Origin: Streptomyces sp. MJM8645 | Lineage (GTDB): Bacteria > Actinomycetota > Actinomycetes > Streptomycetales > Streptomycetaceae | Length of the DNA stretch: 64,000 nt | Direction of reading: 5' to 3' | Assembly (NCBI RefSeq): GCF_001625365.1 | Contig: NZ_LJJF01000001.1 | Coordinates: forward strand, 4,351,001 to 4,415,000 | Shown: positions 8,274 through 16,133 of the stretch, piece by piece | Layout: each line of letters begins with the position of its first letter | Position numbering within the stretch: position 1 is the first letter of the stretch | The notes under the pieces: generated by a model | The model's database searches: none | What the model was told of the DNA's origin: nothing | What the model saw: the letters and a program-made list of their open reading frames with translations, nothing else | Position numbers and translations under genes: made by a program

Positions 8274-8543
8274 TCAGCAGTCGTCCGCGGGCGGCGGGGG
8301 GAGCTCCACGTTGGCGCAGCTGTTGCCGAAGGCCGGGTTCAGCAGGCCGACGATGTTGATGGAGTTGCCGCACAGGTTGACCGGGATGTGCACCGGGATC
8401 TGGACCTGGTTGCCGGAGACGACACCGGGGGAGCCGGCGGCCACGCCCTCGGCGCCGGAGCTGGCGGCGGCGGACCCGGCCGCGCCGAGCACCAGGCCGG
8501 CAGCGGCGGCGGACAGGACGGCGGCCTTCTTCACGTTCTGCAT
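8274..8543 (-). CDS. Short chaplin with a Pro-rich, Cys-terminated tail
   Basis: Chaplins are secreted amyloid-forming surfactant proteins that coat aerial hyphae and spores. This 89-residue protein has a signal peptide (MQNVKKAAVL...GSAAA) and one chaplin domain: SSGAEGVAAGSPGVVSGN, VQIPVHIPVNLCGNSI, GLLNPAFGNSCAN. The domain contains the two conserved cysteines. Unlike the other three chaplins here, it continues into VELPPPPADDC and stops directly after a third cysteine. A gaggaga ribosome site precedes the ATG. It is the most downstream of three same-strand chaplins, each with its own hairpin or gap, so they may be separate transcripts. Confidence 0.93.
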   Translation of the reverse strand: MQNVKKAAVLSAAAAGLVLGAAGSAAASSGAEGVAAGSPGVVSGNQVQIPVHIPVNLCGNSINIVGLLNPAFGNSCANVELPPPPADDC

Positions 8544-8578
8544 GGGGGTTGATCTCCTCGATCACACACGGGTGGAGC

Positions 8579-8610
8579 GTGCCGCGCCCCGGCGTCGCGG
8601 GGCGCGGCAC
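8579..8610 (-). terminator. Hairpin downstream of chaplin gene
   Basis: 13-base perfect arms (8579-8591 and 8598-8610) with a 6-base loop, 39 bases past the stop of the chaplin at 8649. It lies between two chaplin genes of the same strand, which suggests separate transcription units. Confidence 0.7.
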
Positions 8611-8648
8611 TCGGTGAATCTGCTGTCGCCGGTGCGGCGACGGCCGGT

Positions 8649-8891
8649 TCAGCCGGCGTTGACGCAGGTGTTGCCGAAGGCCGGGTTGAGCAGGCCGACG
8701 ATGTTGATGGAGTTGCCGCACAGGTTGATCGGGATGTGCACCGGGATCTGGAGCTGGTTGCCGGAGAGCACGCCGGGGGAGTTGGCGGCCACGCCCTCGG
8801 CGCCGGAGCTGGCGAACGCACCGCCGGCGGCACCGAGGACCAGACCGGTGGCGGCCAGGGACAGGACGGCGGCCTTCTTGAAGTTGCGCAT
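8649..8891 (-). CDS. Short chaplin
   Basis: 80 residues from the ATG complementary to 8889-8891 (MRNFKKAAVL); a longer frame upstream lacks a signal peptide start. The signal peptide ends near GAFA-SS. The single chaplin domain is complete: SGAEGVAANSPGVLSGN, LQIPVHIPINLCGNSI, GLLNPAFGNTCVNAG, with both cysteines. It closely resembles the chaplins at 8274 and 9611, which suggests recent tandem duplication. A ggagga-type ribosome site (cggaggaaagac) precedes the start. Confidence 0.95.
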   Translation of the reverse strand: MRNFKKAAVLSLAATGLVLGAAGGAFASSGAEGVAANSPGVLSGNQLQIPVHIPINLCGNSINIVGLLNPAFGNTCVNAG

Positions 8892-9127
8892 GTCTTTCCT
8901 CCGTTTTCTGCCCGACGGATGGGAAATGTCGGGAGCCGGGCGAGCACGAATACTCACCCGCTGGCTTCTGGGGATTGCCGTGATTGTCACTCCGGCGGCG
9001 CACACCGGCGTGTTTCGCCCATGGCTCGGGCGTCGACGCGGCCGCCGCGTTCTTCCAGCACCTCGCGAACAATTCCCGCACGGCCGGGAGCGGTTCGGTG
9101 CAGAGGCGCGACCAGGGGAATTCCCGG

Positions 9128-9379
9128 TCAGGCGCTGAGGCAGTTATTGCCGAACGCCGGGTTCAGGAGGCCCACCACGTTGATCGAGTTGCCGCACACG
9201 TTGAGCGGAATGTGCACGGGCACCTCCACCGAGTTGCCCGAGACCACGCCGGCCGAGCCGGCCGCGACACCCTCGGCGGACGCGCCGTGCAGGTGGTGGG
9301 CGGACGCGACGCCGGCGCCGGCGGCGAGCAGGGCGGCGCTGGCCGCGGTGCCGACGACGCCGTGGGCGAGCTTGCGCAT
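9128..9379 (-). CDS. Short chaplin (divergent member)
   Basis: 83 residues starting MRKLAHGVVG (ATG complementary to 9377-9379), with a signal peptide ending near ASA-HH. The mature region begins with a His-containing stretch (HHLHGASAEG) absent from the other three copies. It then follows the chaplin pattern: SGNSVEVPVHIPLNVCGNS, GLLNPAFGNNCLSA, with both cysteines. It is divergently arranged with the chaplin at 9611 across a 231-base gap that should carry both promoters. Confidence 0.93.
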   Translation of the reverse strand: MRKLAHGVVGTAASAALLAAGAGVASAHHLHGASAEGVAAGSAGVVSGNSVEVPVHIPLNVCGNSINVVGLLNPAFGNNCLSA

Positions 9380-9610
9380 GGGCGGTACTCGATTCGTGTG
9401 AAGGGGGCCGGGTGGATCGTGTTCCGCCAGAGAGAACGAGGCACCGTGCGAGGGGAAACGGTCCGGTCCGCTGATCACCCGAATGCCGGTCGCCGTCCCC
9501 GTTGGGCCGGATGGGTGACAGTGCGTCCACCGACGCAACCGGTCCGGGTGGGTGTCGTTCTTGATGTCGCACTCCCCGTGCATCTCTGTATGAACAGTCA
9601 GGAGGCTCGT

Positions 9611-9850
9611 ATGAGCATCAAGAAGACCGCCGCCGTCGGCGCGGCCGTGGTGGGCATCGTGGCCGCCGGCGCCGGCACCGCGATGGCCAGCTCCGGCGCC
9701 GAGGGTGTCGCCGCGGGTTCCCCCGGTGTCATCTCGGGCAACCAGGTTCAGGTTCCGGTTCACGTGCCGATCAACCTGTGCGGCAACACCATCGACATCA
9801 TCGGCCTGCTCAACCCGGCGTTCGGCAACCACTGCGCCAACGTGGGCTGA
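9611..9850 (+). CDS. Short chaplin
   Basis: 79 residues from the ATG at 9611, eight bases after a strong aggagg ribosome site. The signal peptide is MSIKKTAAVG...AMA. The chaplin domain SSGAEGVAAGSPGVISGN, VQVPVHVPINLCGNTI, GLLNPAFGNHCANVG is intact with both cysteines. It is the only chaplin of the cluster on the plus strand. No long chaplin with two domains and a sortase signal occurs in the window, so wall anchoring of these proteins would need partners elsewhere. Confidence 0.95.
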   Translation: MSIKKTAAVGAAVVGIVAAGAGTAMASSGAEGVAAGSPGVISGNQVQVPVHVPINLCGNTIDIIGLLNPAFGNHCANVG

Positions 9851-9973
9851 TCCTGCTCCCGGTTCGGCCGGTACGAGCCGCTGTTCCGCGCTTCCCTCCT
9901 GGGGCGCGGGGCGGCGGCTCTCCGCATGTCCGGAAGCGTGTCGGGGCGTCAGGTTCCGGCGGTGTCACAAGCC

Positions 9974-10002
9974 TTGTTGCGTTACTTGTCAGTACCTAGA
10001 AT
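9974..10002 (+). promoter_or_regulatory. Likely vegetative promoter of the SGNH hydrolase gene
   Basis: TTGTTG (9974-9979) and TAGAAT (9997-10002) are separated by 17 bases, a good match to housekeeping sigma promoters. A small inverted repeat (gtgag-acctg-ctcac, 10003-10017) follows at the expected transcription start and could be an operator. Confidence 0.6.
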
Positions 10003-10082
10003 GTGAGACCTGCTCACCTTTCTTGCTCCGCGCCGCTCGGCGCCCGGCCGGGCGGCCCCCACCCCCCCGCAAGGAGTCGCGT

Positions 10083-11759
10083 GTGATCAGGTCCCGACTG
10101 ACAGCGGCGCGGCGGCCCCGGACGGTGGCGCGCCGCTCCCCGTACGGCGCACTGCTCGCCACCGGCGCCCTCGTCGCCACCCTCGGCCTGGCCGGCGCCC
10201 CCGCCGCACTCGCCGACCCGGCCCCCGCGGCCGGCGCCACCCGCCCGGCCGCCATCGTCGCCCTCGGCGACAGCGCCATCTCCGGGGAGGGCGCCGGCAC
10301 CGACACCAACGACGGTTACTTCCCGGAGACCGACAGCCCCACCAACTACTGCCACCGGCACCCCAAGTCGGAGATCTTCGTCACCGACATCCCCGGCGTC
10401 ACCCCGATCGACCTCGCCTGCTCCGGCGCCCAGACCGGCGACCTGGTCAGCGACCCCGAGCTCGCCAAGGTCACCGGCTCCGGCAGCGGCGACTTCGGCG
10501 AGCCCAAACAGGACGTCAAACTCGCCGACGCGGCGGGCAAGTACGACGTGAAGATGGTCGTCGTCACGATCGGCGCCAACGACGACTTCGACTTCAGCGG
10601 GATCATGATGCACTGCCTCGCGCAGTACTTCCCGATCCCCAAGGATCAGGGCTGCCGCGACACCATCGGCAGCGACGAGATCGTCCAGCGCGCCAAGCGG
10701 GTCCAGCCCAAGGTCGTCGCGGCGCTGCAGAACATCCGGCAGACCATGCGGAAGGCGGGCTACGCCGACTCCTCGTACCAGCTGGTCTACCAGTCGTACT
10801 TCAATCCGATCACCCCGGACATCCGGCGCAACGACTACCTCGGCAAGGTCGCCGACGGCTGCCCGGCCTTCCCCGAGGACCTCGCCTGGGGCCACAACTG
10901 GGTGGTGCCGACCTTCAGCGACGCGCTGCGCGGCGCCGCCGAGCAGGTGCCCGGCGTGCGCTACCTCGACCAGCGGCGGGTCGCCTTCGGCCACGAGGTC
11001 TGCGCGGAGTGGACCAGCTCCCCGTACGAGTACAGCAACGGGGACGTCATCAACCTCGCCGAGTGGGCCCGCAACGGCTGCGACTCGCAGATCGGCATCC
11101 CCGGGCTGTGCATGAACATGGTCCGTCAGTCGTACCACCTGCGGGTGGCCGGCTACCGCGGCGAGGGCGTCTGCCTCGGCCAGTTCTTCGCCAAGCCCGA
11201 ACTGGCGCAGGCCTACTGCACGCTCAACCAGCAGAACACCACCTCCATCCAGCCGCTCACCCCCGGGCAGCCGTTCGCGGACGTCCCCGAGGACGGCTCC
11301 TGGTACCAGCTCACCAACGCGGCCACCGGCAACGCGCTCGACCTCACCGGCGGCGGCACCTACGGCGACTCCACCAACGGCCGGGCCGCCATCACCTATC
11401 CGGCCACCGGCGGGCTCAACCAGTCCTTCGTCCTGGAGGCCAAGGCCGGCGGCAGCTACGAGCTCGACTTCAGCGGCAACCGGGACATGTGCCTGGACGC
11501 CAACGCCGCCTCCACCGCCGCCGGCACCCGCATCCAGCAGTGGCGCTGCAACGGCGGCGGCAACCAGCACTGGGTCCTCAAGCCGGCCGGCGGCGGCCGC
11601 TACAAGATCGCCGACTCCCAGGACCCGACCAAGGTGATCGCCCCCGGCACCACCCTCGACGCCAAGGGCAACCCCGCCGTCGAACTCGCCACCGACACCG
11701 GCGCCGCCGGCCAGCTCTGGCAGCTCACCAAACTCGGCATCGTCTACCTCCACGGCTGA
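10083..11759 (+). CDS. Secreted SGNH/GDSL hydrolase with C-terminal ricin B-type lectin domain
   Basis: The start is GTG 10083 after an aaggag ribosome site, giving 558 residues. A Sec signal peptide spans residues 1-~45 (long basic N-region, cleavage near ALA-DP). The SGNH hydrolase domain has block I at ALGDSAISGEG (nucleophile Ser64) and block III in VVTIGANDDF. These enzymes are esterases or lipases; the substrate cannot be told here. Residues ~415-555 form a ricin-type beta-trefoil with three QxW-like repeats (QSFVL, QHWVL, QLWQL), which usually binds carbohydrate. The fusion suggests an extracellular esterase targeted to a polysaccharide. A promoter-like pair lies at 9974 and a hairpin follows at 11776. 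Confidence 0.88.
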   Translation: MIRSRLTAARRPRTVARRSPYGALLATGALVATLGLAGAPAALADPAPAAGATRPAAIVALGDSAISGEGAGTDTNDGYFPETDSPTNYCHRHPKSEIFVTDIPGVTPIDLACSGAQTGDLVSDPELAKVTGSGSGDFGEPKQDVKLADAAGKYDVKMVVVTIGANDDFDFSGIMMHCLAQYFPIPKDQGCRDTIGSDEIVQRAKRVQPKVVAALQNIRQTMRKAGYADSSYQLVYQSYFNPITPDIRRNDYLGKVADGCPAFPEDLAWGHNWVVPTFSDALRGAAEQVPGVRYLDQRRVAFGHEVCAEWTSSPYEYSNGDVINLAEWARNGCDSQIGIPGLCMNMVRQSYHLRVAGYRGEGVCLGQFFAKPELAQAYCTLNQQNTTSIQPLTPGQPFADVPEDGSWYQLTNAATGNALDLTGGGTYGDSTNGRAAITYPATGGLNQSFVLEAKAGGSYELDFSGNRDMCLDANAASTAAGTRIQQWRCNGGGNQHWVLKPAGGGRYKIADSQDPTKVIAPGTTLDAKGNPAVELATDTGAAGQLWQLTKLGIVYLHG

Positions 11760-11775
11760 TCCCCGGCCCCTCCGC

Positions 11776-11810
11776 GGCGCCGCCCCCACCGGCCGGGTGG
11801 GGACGGCGCC
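11776..11810. terminator. Hairpin after the SGNH hydrolase gene
   Basis: 15-base arms (11776-11790 and 11796-11810) with one mismatch and a 5-base loop begin 17 bases past the stop codon. Confidence 0.65.
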
Positions 11811-11930
11811 ACGGCGTTTTCGGGGCGGGCGGGCGTTCGCGGGGCAGGTGGGGGTGTGCCGTAGGCTCACCTGAAATCGCTGCGCCGTAGCCGCGCGGAC
11901 CACCAGCGTGGCGGGGAGTACCCAGAGCAG

Positions 11931-13223
11931 ATGAGCACGGCATCGAGCACCGAGTCGTCCAGCACCGAGCCCGGCGCGCCCGCGGCGCCGGAGACGGAGC
12001 GGCCCGCGGAGCGCTCCGAGGAGCGGGCGGGCCGGCGGCCCGGGCGGTTCGGCGCCCTGGTGGAGCGCTTCGCGCCCGCGCTCGGGGCGTACGCGGTGGT
12101 CAAGGCCATCGGCCTCACGGTCTTCATGCTGCTGCTGTCGCACACCGGGGACTACCTCAAGAAGAACCCGGGCCGCGGCGGCGGCGCCCAGCCGTGGGAC
12201 GTGCTGGGCACCTGGGACGGCGTCTGGTACCAGCGGATCGCCGAGAACGGCTACGACCCGCAGCTGCTCCCGATGCACGGCTGGCCGCTGGCCTCCTACT
12301 ACGAGAACTCGGCCGCCTTCTTCCCGCTCTACCCGTGGCTGATGCGGCTGGTCGGCGCGGTCACCGGGCTCGGCCCGTACGGCTCCGGGATCGCCGTCTC
12401 GGTGATCGCCTCGCTCGTCGCGGCGGCGGGGATCTTCGCGATCGCGGAGCGGCTCGGCGGCTTCCGGGCGGGCGTGATCGCCGCGGTGATCTGGGGCCTG
12501 TTCCCGGGTTCGGGGGTGGAGTGGGCGGTCTACTCGGACTCGCTGTTCGTCGCGCTGTCCGCCTGGGCCTGCTACTGCGTGATGACCCGCCACTGGCTGA
12601 CGGCCGGCGTGCTGGCGCTGGTGGCGGGCCTCAACCGGCCGACCGCCGCCGCGCTGATCGCCGCGGTGTCGATCGCCGCGCTGGTGGCGCTGATCCGGCG
12701 CACCGACGGGGTGGCCCGGCCGCTGACCGCGATGCTGATCACCCCGTGGGGCCTGATCGGGTACGTCGTCTGGGTCGGCTACCGGATGGGCGACTGGGGC
12801 GGCTACTTCAAGCTCCAGCGGGGCGCCTGGAACCGCTACTTCGACGGCGGCGCCTCCACGGTCCGCACGATCATGGACGTGATCACCGGGCACTGGAACT
12901 TCTGGCAGTCCAACCCCGTCCCGGACCTGATCGCGATCGCCCTGCTGATGGCCCTGCCCGGACTGCTGGTGCTGCTGTGGCGCACCCGGCCGCCGTTGGT
13001 GCTGGTGGTCTACACGGTGCTCACCATCGCCACCGCGCTGAGCAGCAACCAGATCTTCGGCAACATCTCGCGCTACCTGCTGCCGGCCTTCCCGCTGTTC
13101 ATCGGCCTGGCGGTGGCGCTGCGCCGGGTGCGGACGTCCTCGCTGGTCGGCCTGCTCGCGATGCCCGTGGTGGCGGCGGGCTGGTACGCGGGGTATGCGC
13201 TGTTCGAGTTGGGCATCCCGTAG
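11931..13223 (+). CDS. Integral membrane glycosyltransferase, PIG-V/mannosyltransferase-like
   Basis: A 430-residue polytopic protein: a Ser/Glu/Pro-rich cytoplasmic N-terminus (~45 residues) is followed by about ten hydrophobic segments. The first extracytoplasmic loop contains GTWDGVWYQRIAENGY and later ENSAAFFPLYPWLMR. Such WDxxWY and FFPLYP motifs are typical of the GPI mannosyltransferase PIG-V-like family, which uses polyprenyl-phosphate sugars. The acceptor is unknown; cell-wall glycan or protein O-mannosylation are options. It lies 170 bases after the SGNH hydrolase and upstream of a MarR gene. The ATG at 11931 is preceded by ggggag. Confidence 0.8.
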   Translation: MSTASSTESSSTEPGAPAAPETERPAERSEERAGRRPGRFGALVERFAPALGAYAVVKAIGLTVFMLLLSHTGDYLKKNPGRGGGAQPWDVLGTWDGVWYQRIAENGYDPQLLPMHGWPLASYYENSAAFFPLYPWLMRLVGAVTGLGPYGSGIAVSVIASLVAAAGIFAIAERLGGFRAGVIAAVIWGLFPGSGVEWAVYSDSLFVALSAWACYCVMTRHWLTAGVLALVAGLNRPTAAALIAAVSIAALVALIRRTDGVARPLTAMLITPWGLIGYVVWVGYRMGDWGGYFKLQRGAWNRYFDGGASTVRTIMDVITGHWNFWQSNPVPDLIAIALLMALPGLLVLLWRTRPPLVLVVYTVLTIATALSSNQIFGNISRYLLPAFPLFIGLAVALRRVRTSSLVGLLAMPVVAAGWYAGYALFELGIP

Positions 13224-13286
13224 ACCCGGGGTTGGTTGCCAACGGGATCATCCGGCAGCGGACGGGCCGTTGCTAATCTCGGACGT

Positions 13287-13778
13287 ATGACGACGACCCC
13301 GCCCGTGCGCCAGATCCGTGACATCTCCGGCCTGCTGGACCACGCGAGCCACGTGCTGGCGACCCGGATGGCGGCCGCCTTCACCGAGCTCGGGATCACC
13401 CCCCGCGCGTACTCCGTGCTGTTCCACGCGCAGGAGACCGAGCGCACCCAGATCCAGCTGGCCGAGCTGTCGGACCTGGACAAGACCACCATGGTGGTCA
13501 CCGTGGACGAGCTGGAGAAGGCGGGCCTGGCCGAGCGCCGCCCGTCCGCGACCGACCGCCGGGCCAGGATCATCTCCGTCACCGAGGCGGGCGAGCGCGC
13601 CGTCGAGCGGGGCACCGCGATCGCCGACCGGGTGCACCGGGAGGTGTTGGAGTCACTGCCCGGCCCGGAGCGGGACGTGTTCGTGTCGGCGTTGACGCGC
13701 CTGGTGGACGGGCCGCTGGCGGAGCCGGTGGAGAGCGAACGGGCGGTACGGCGGGCGCGCCGCGCCCGGACGAACTGA
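13287..13778 (+). CDS. MarR-family transcriptional regulator
   Basis: 163 residues from ATG 13287 (MTTTPPVRQIRDISGLLDH). The winged-helix domain is clear: LGITPRAYSVLFHAQE, IQLAELSDLDKTTMVVTVDELEKAGLAERRPSATDRRARIISVTEAGE, with the DRRAR wing. MarR proteins are dimeric repressors, often ligand-responsive. The preceding gene is the membrane glycosyltransferase, and the leader contains a small inverted repeat (gttgg-ttg-ccaac, 13232-13244) that could be an autoregulatory operator. Targets cannot be inferred. Confidence 0.92.
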   Translation: MTTTPPVRQIRDISGLLDHASHVLATRMAAAFTELGITPRAYSVLFHAQETERTQIQLAELSDLDKTTMVVTVDELEKAGLAERRPSATDRRARIISVTEAGERAVERGTAIADRVHREVLESLPGPERDVFVSALTRLVDGPLAEPVESERAVRRARRARTN

Positions 13779-13791
13779 CGCGAGGTCACAT

Positions 13792-13831
13792 CCCTTCGCC
13801 CCGGCCGCCGTTCGACGGGCGGGGCGAAGGG
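13792..13831. terminator. Bidirectional hairpin between marR and a convergent gene
   Basis: Perfect 11-base arms (cccttcgcccc at 13792-13802, ggggcgaaggg at 13821-13831) lie between stops at 13778 (+) and 13844 (-). Confidence 0.75.
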
Positions 13832-13843
13832 TCCCGGGAAGTC

Positions 13844-14332
13844 CTACGGCCAGACCAGGCAGTACAGCTGGTGCCCGGCCTCGTGCAGCCGGTTGGCGAA
13901 GTCCTGCCACTCGTGCAGCATGCTGTAGATCACGAAGGCGTCGCGCGGTCCGCGCCGGTCGGGGACGGTGGACCAGATGAAGGCGGCGGCGCCGAGTTCG
14001 GTCTCGTCGGCCTTGCGGAGCGGTTCGACGACGTTCTGCGGGAGTTGGACGACGGCGTAGTCGGGGTGCAGCACGACGAGTTCCAGCGGCGGGACCTGGT
14101 GCAGCGGGACGCCCTGGATGCCGGTGAGGACCATGGCGCTCATGGTCTCCGGCTTGATCTTGGTGGAGAGGTGGCCGTTGGGGGAGCCGCTGGTCTCCAT
14201 CAGGTCGCCGAGCCGCCCGAGCGAACCGAGTTCGCCGGCGTCCAGGCCGAGCCCGCCGGGTCCGAGGGCGGTGGGGACTCTGGCAGCGGTGGCGCGATCC
14301 GGTGCGCCGAAGTACTTGTACGTCACCCCCAC
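13844..14332 (-). CDS. Conserved hypothetical protein
   Basis: 162 residues if started at the GTG complementary to 14330-14332; a second in-frame GTG two codons later (14326) has better spacing to the gaggg ribosome site. The N-terminus reads VTYKYFGAPDRATAARVP. The chain has no signal peptide or membrane segment and ends LHEAGHQLYCLVWP. The middle contains IKPETMSAMVLTGIQGVPLHQVP and ends with a stretch on textual plausibility (FIWSTVPDRRGPRDAFVIYSMLHEW). I recall similar hypotheticals near hemL in streptomycetes but know no function. It is divergent from hemL. Confidence 0.7.
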   Translation of the reverse strand: MGVTYKYFGAPDRATAARVPTALGPGGLGLDAGELGSLGRLGDLMETSGSPNGHLSTKIKPETMSAMVLTGIQGVPLHQVPPLELVVLHPDYAVVQLPQNVVEPLRKADETELGAAAFIWSTVPDRRGPRDAFVIYSMLHEWQDFANRLHEAGHQLYCLVWP

Positions 14333-14765
14333 GCGTCCCTCACCCCGCCTCTCGCCGCCGCGGCGGCCACGACCCGTGCCCGCTCCCTTACCCCCGCGTG
14401 CGGTTTCGGCGGGCCTGCGGGAGCCCCCCGCAGCCTCGTCGTAGCCGTCCTGCGCCTCGGACACTCGGACCATCCTCACCGGAATTCGCCGGAATCGACA
14501 GACCCCCGCACGTCCGGCGTCCCTCCGGACGTGCTCCTTACCCGTCATGCGCCGCCGTACCCACTCGCGGTACGCGGCAGTCCTCTCCACACCCCTGCAC
14601 ACAACCGGAACACTTGCGCACTCTGAGTGCACAGTCTGACTGGTCCGTGCTCCGGAGCAGTCAGCGGCCCCGTCTGTACGGACAACCGTACAGACAACGG
14701 TGCCCGGATCATCGTTCCAGATGATCGGGTCCGACATGCAGAGCTCAAGGACACGATTTGAGACC
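14333..14765. other. 433-base divergent intergenic region upstream of hemL
   Basis: No convincing gene is visible. It holds the 24-base palindrome described separately (14672-14695) and a small inverted repeat (gcact-ctg-agtgc) near 14616. It should contain promoters for both hemL and the minus-strand hypothetical. Short open frames here have no ribosome site and non-coding codon bias. Confidence 0.5.
14672..14695. promoter_or_regulatory. Palindromic operator candidate upstream of hemL
   Basis: 10-base perfect arms (gtctgtacgg and ccgtacagac) flank a 4-base acaa spacer, 70 bases before the hemL start. The central 14 bases (gtacggacaaccgt) recur exactly upstream of hemA at 233-246. The symmetry suits a dimeric repressor or activator. 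No known operator was recognised. Confidence 0.55.
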
Positions 14766-16094
14766 ATGTCTCCCGTGAGCTACCCCTACGAAGCCCCCCA
14801 GTCCCAGTCGCTGTTCGACCGCGCCTCCGTCGTGACGCCCGGCGGCGTCAACTCCCCGGTGCGCGCCTTCCGCGCGGTCGGCGGCACGCCGCGCTTCATG
14901 GTGTCCGGCACCGGCCCCTACCTCACCGACGCCGACGGCCGCGAGTACGTCGACCTGGTGTGCTCGTGGGGCCCGATGATCCTCGGCCACGCGTACCCCG
15001 CGGTGATCGACGCCGTCCAGCAGGCGGTCACCCGCGGCACCTCCTTCGGCACGCCCGGCCAGGGCGAGGTCGAGCTGGCCGAGGAGATCGTCGGCCGGGT
15101 CGCCCCGGTCGAGCAGGTCCGCCTGGTCTCCTCCGGCACCGAGGCCACCATGTCCGCGATCCGGCTGGCCCGCGGCTTCACCGGGCGCGCGAAGGTGGTG
15201 AAGTTCGCCGGCTGCTACCACGGCCACGTGGACGCCCTGCTGGCCGCCGCCGGTTCGGGCGTGGCCACCTTCGGCCTGCCGGACACCCCGGGCGTCACCG
15301 GCGCCCAGGCCGGCGACACCATCGTGCTGCCCTACAACGACCTGGCCGCCGTCGAGCAGGCCTTCGCCGCCCACCCGGGCGAGATCGCCTGCGTGATCAC
15401 CGAGGCCTCGCCCGGCAACATGGGCGTCGTCCCGCCGCTGCCCGGCTTCAACGCGGGCCTGGCCCGGCTCTGCCGGACGAACGGCGCGCTGTTCGTCTCG
15501 GACGAGGTGATGACCGGCTTCCGCGTCTCCAAGGCCGGCTGGTACGGCCTGGAGGCGGCGAACGAGGGCTGGGCGCCGGACCTGCTGACCTTCGGCAAGG
15601 TCATGGGCGGCGGCTTCCCGGCCGCGGCCTTCGGCGGGCGCGCCGACGTGATGGCCCACCTGGCCCCGGCCGGCCCGGTCTACCAGGCGGGCACCCTGTC
15701 CGGTAACCCGATCGCCACCGCGGCCGGCCTGGCCCAACTGCGCGGCTGCACCGACGAGGTGTACGCGACGGTGGACAAGGTCGCCGCCGAGATCTCCGGC
15801 CTGGTGTCGCAGGCGCTGACCAAGGAGGGCGTGACGCACCGGCTGCAGACCGCCGGGAACATGTTCTCGGTGTTCTTCACCGAGGCCGCCGTCACCAACT
15901 ACGACGAGGCCAAGACCCAGGAGGCGTACCGTTTCACCGCCTTCTTCCACGCGATGCTCGCCGAGGGCGTCTACCTGCCGCCGTCCGCCTTCGAGTCCTG
16001 GTTCGTCTCGGCGGCCCACGACGAGCGGGCGATCGAGCGGATCGCCGCCGCCCTTCCGGCCGCCGCCCGCGCGGCCGCCGCGGCCACGGTCTAG
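14766..16094 (+). CDS. hemL: Glutamate-1-semialdehyde 2,1-aminomutase HemL
   Basis: A PLP enzyme that converts glutamate-1-semialdehyde (made by HemA) to 5-aminolevulinate. 442 residues with FDRASVVTPGGVNSPVRAFRAVGG, YVDLVCSWGPMILGHA, GTEATMSAIRLARG, the FLAG-like FAGCYHGHVDALL, SDEVMTGFR, and the PLP lysine in TFGKVMGGGFPAAAFGG. All match the family closely. I chose ATG 14766 (MSPVSYPY); a GTG three codons later (MSYPYEAP) is possible. It is separated here from hemACDB by about 9 kb but shares a palindromic leader motif with hemA. Confidence 0.97.
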   Translation: MSPVSYPYEAPQSQSLFDRASVVTPGGVNSPVRAFRAVGGTPRFMVSGTGPYLTDADGREYVDLVCSWGPMILGHAYPAVIDAVQQAVTRGTSFGTPGQGEVELAEEIVGRVAPVEQVRLVSSGTEATMSAIRLARGFTGRAKVVKFAGCYHGHVDALLAAAGSGVATFGLPDTPGVTGAQAGDTIVLPYNDLAAVEQAFAAHPGEIACVITEASPGNMGVVPPLPGFNAGLARLCRTNGALFVSDEVMTGFRVSKAGWYGLEAANEGWAPDLLTFGKVMGGGFPAAAFGGRADVMAHLAPAGPVYQAGTLSGNPIATAAGLAQLRGCTDEVYATVDKVAAEISGLVSQALTKEGVTHRLQTAGNMFSVFFTEAAVTNYDEAKTQEAYRFTAFFHAMLAEGVYLPPSAFESWFVSAAHDERAIERIAAALPAAARAAAAATV

Positions 16095-16133
16095 GCCCCG
16101 AACCATCCCTGCGAGCCCCAGGAGTACTGAGAA

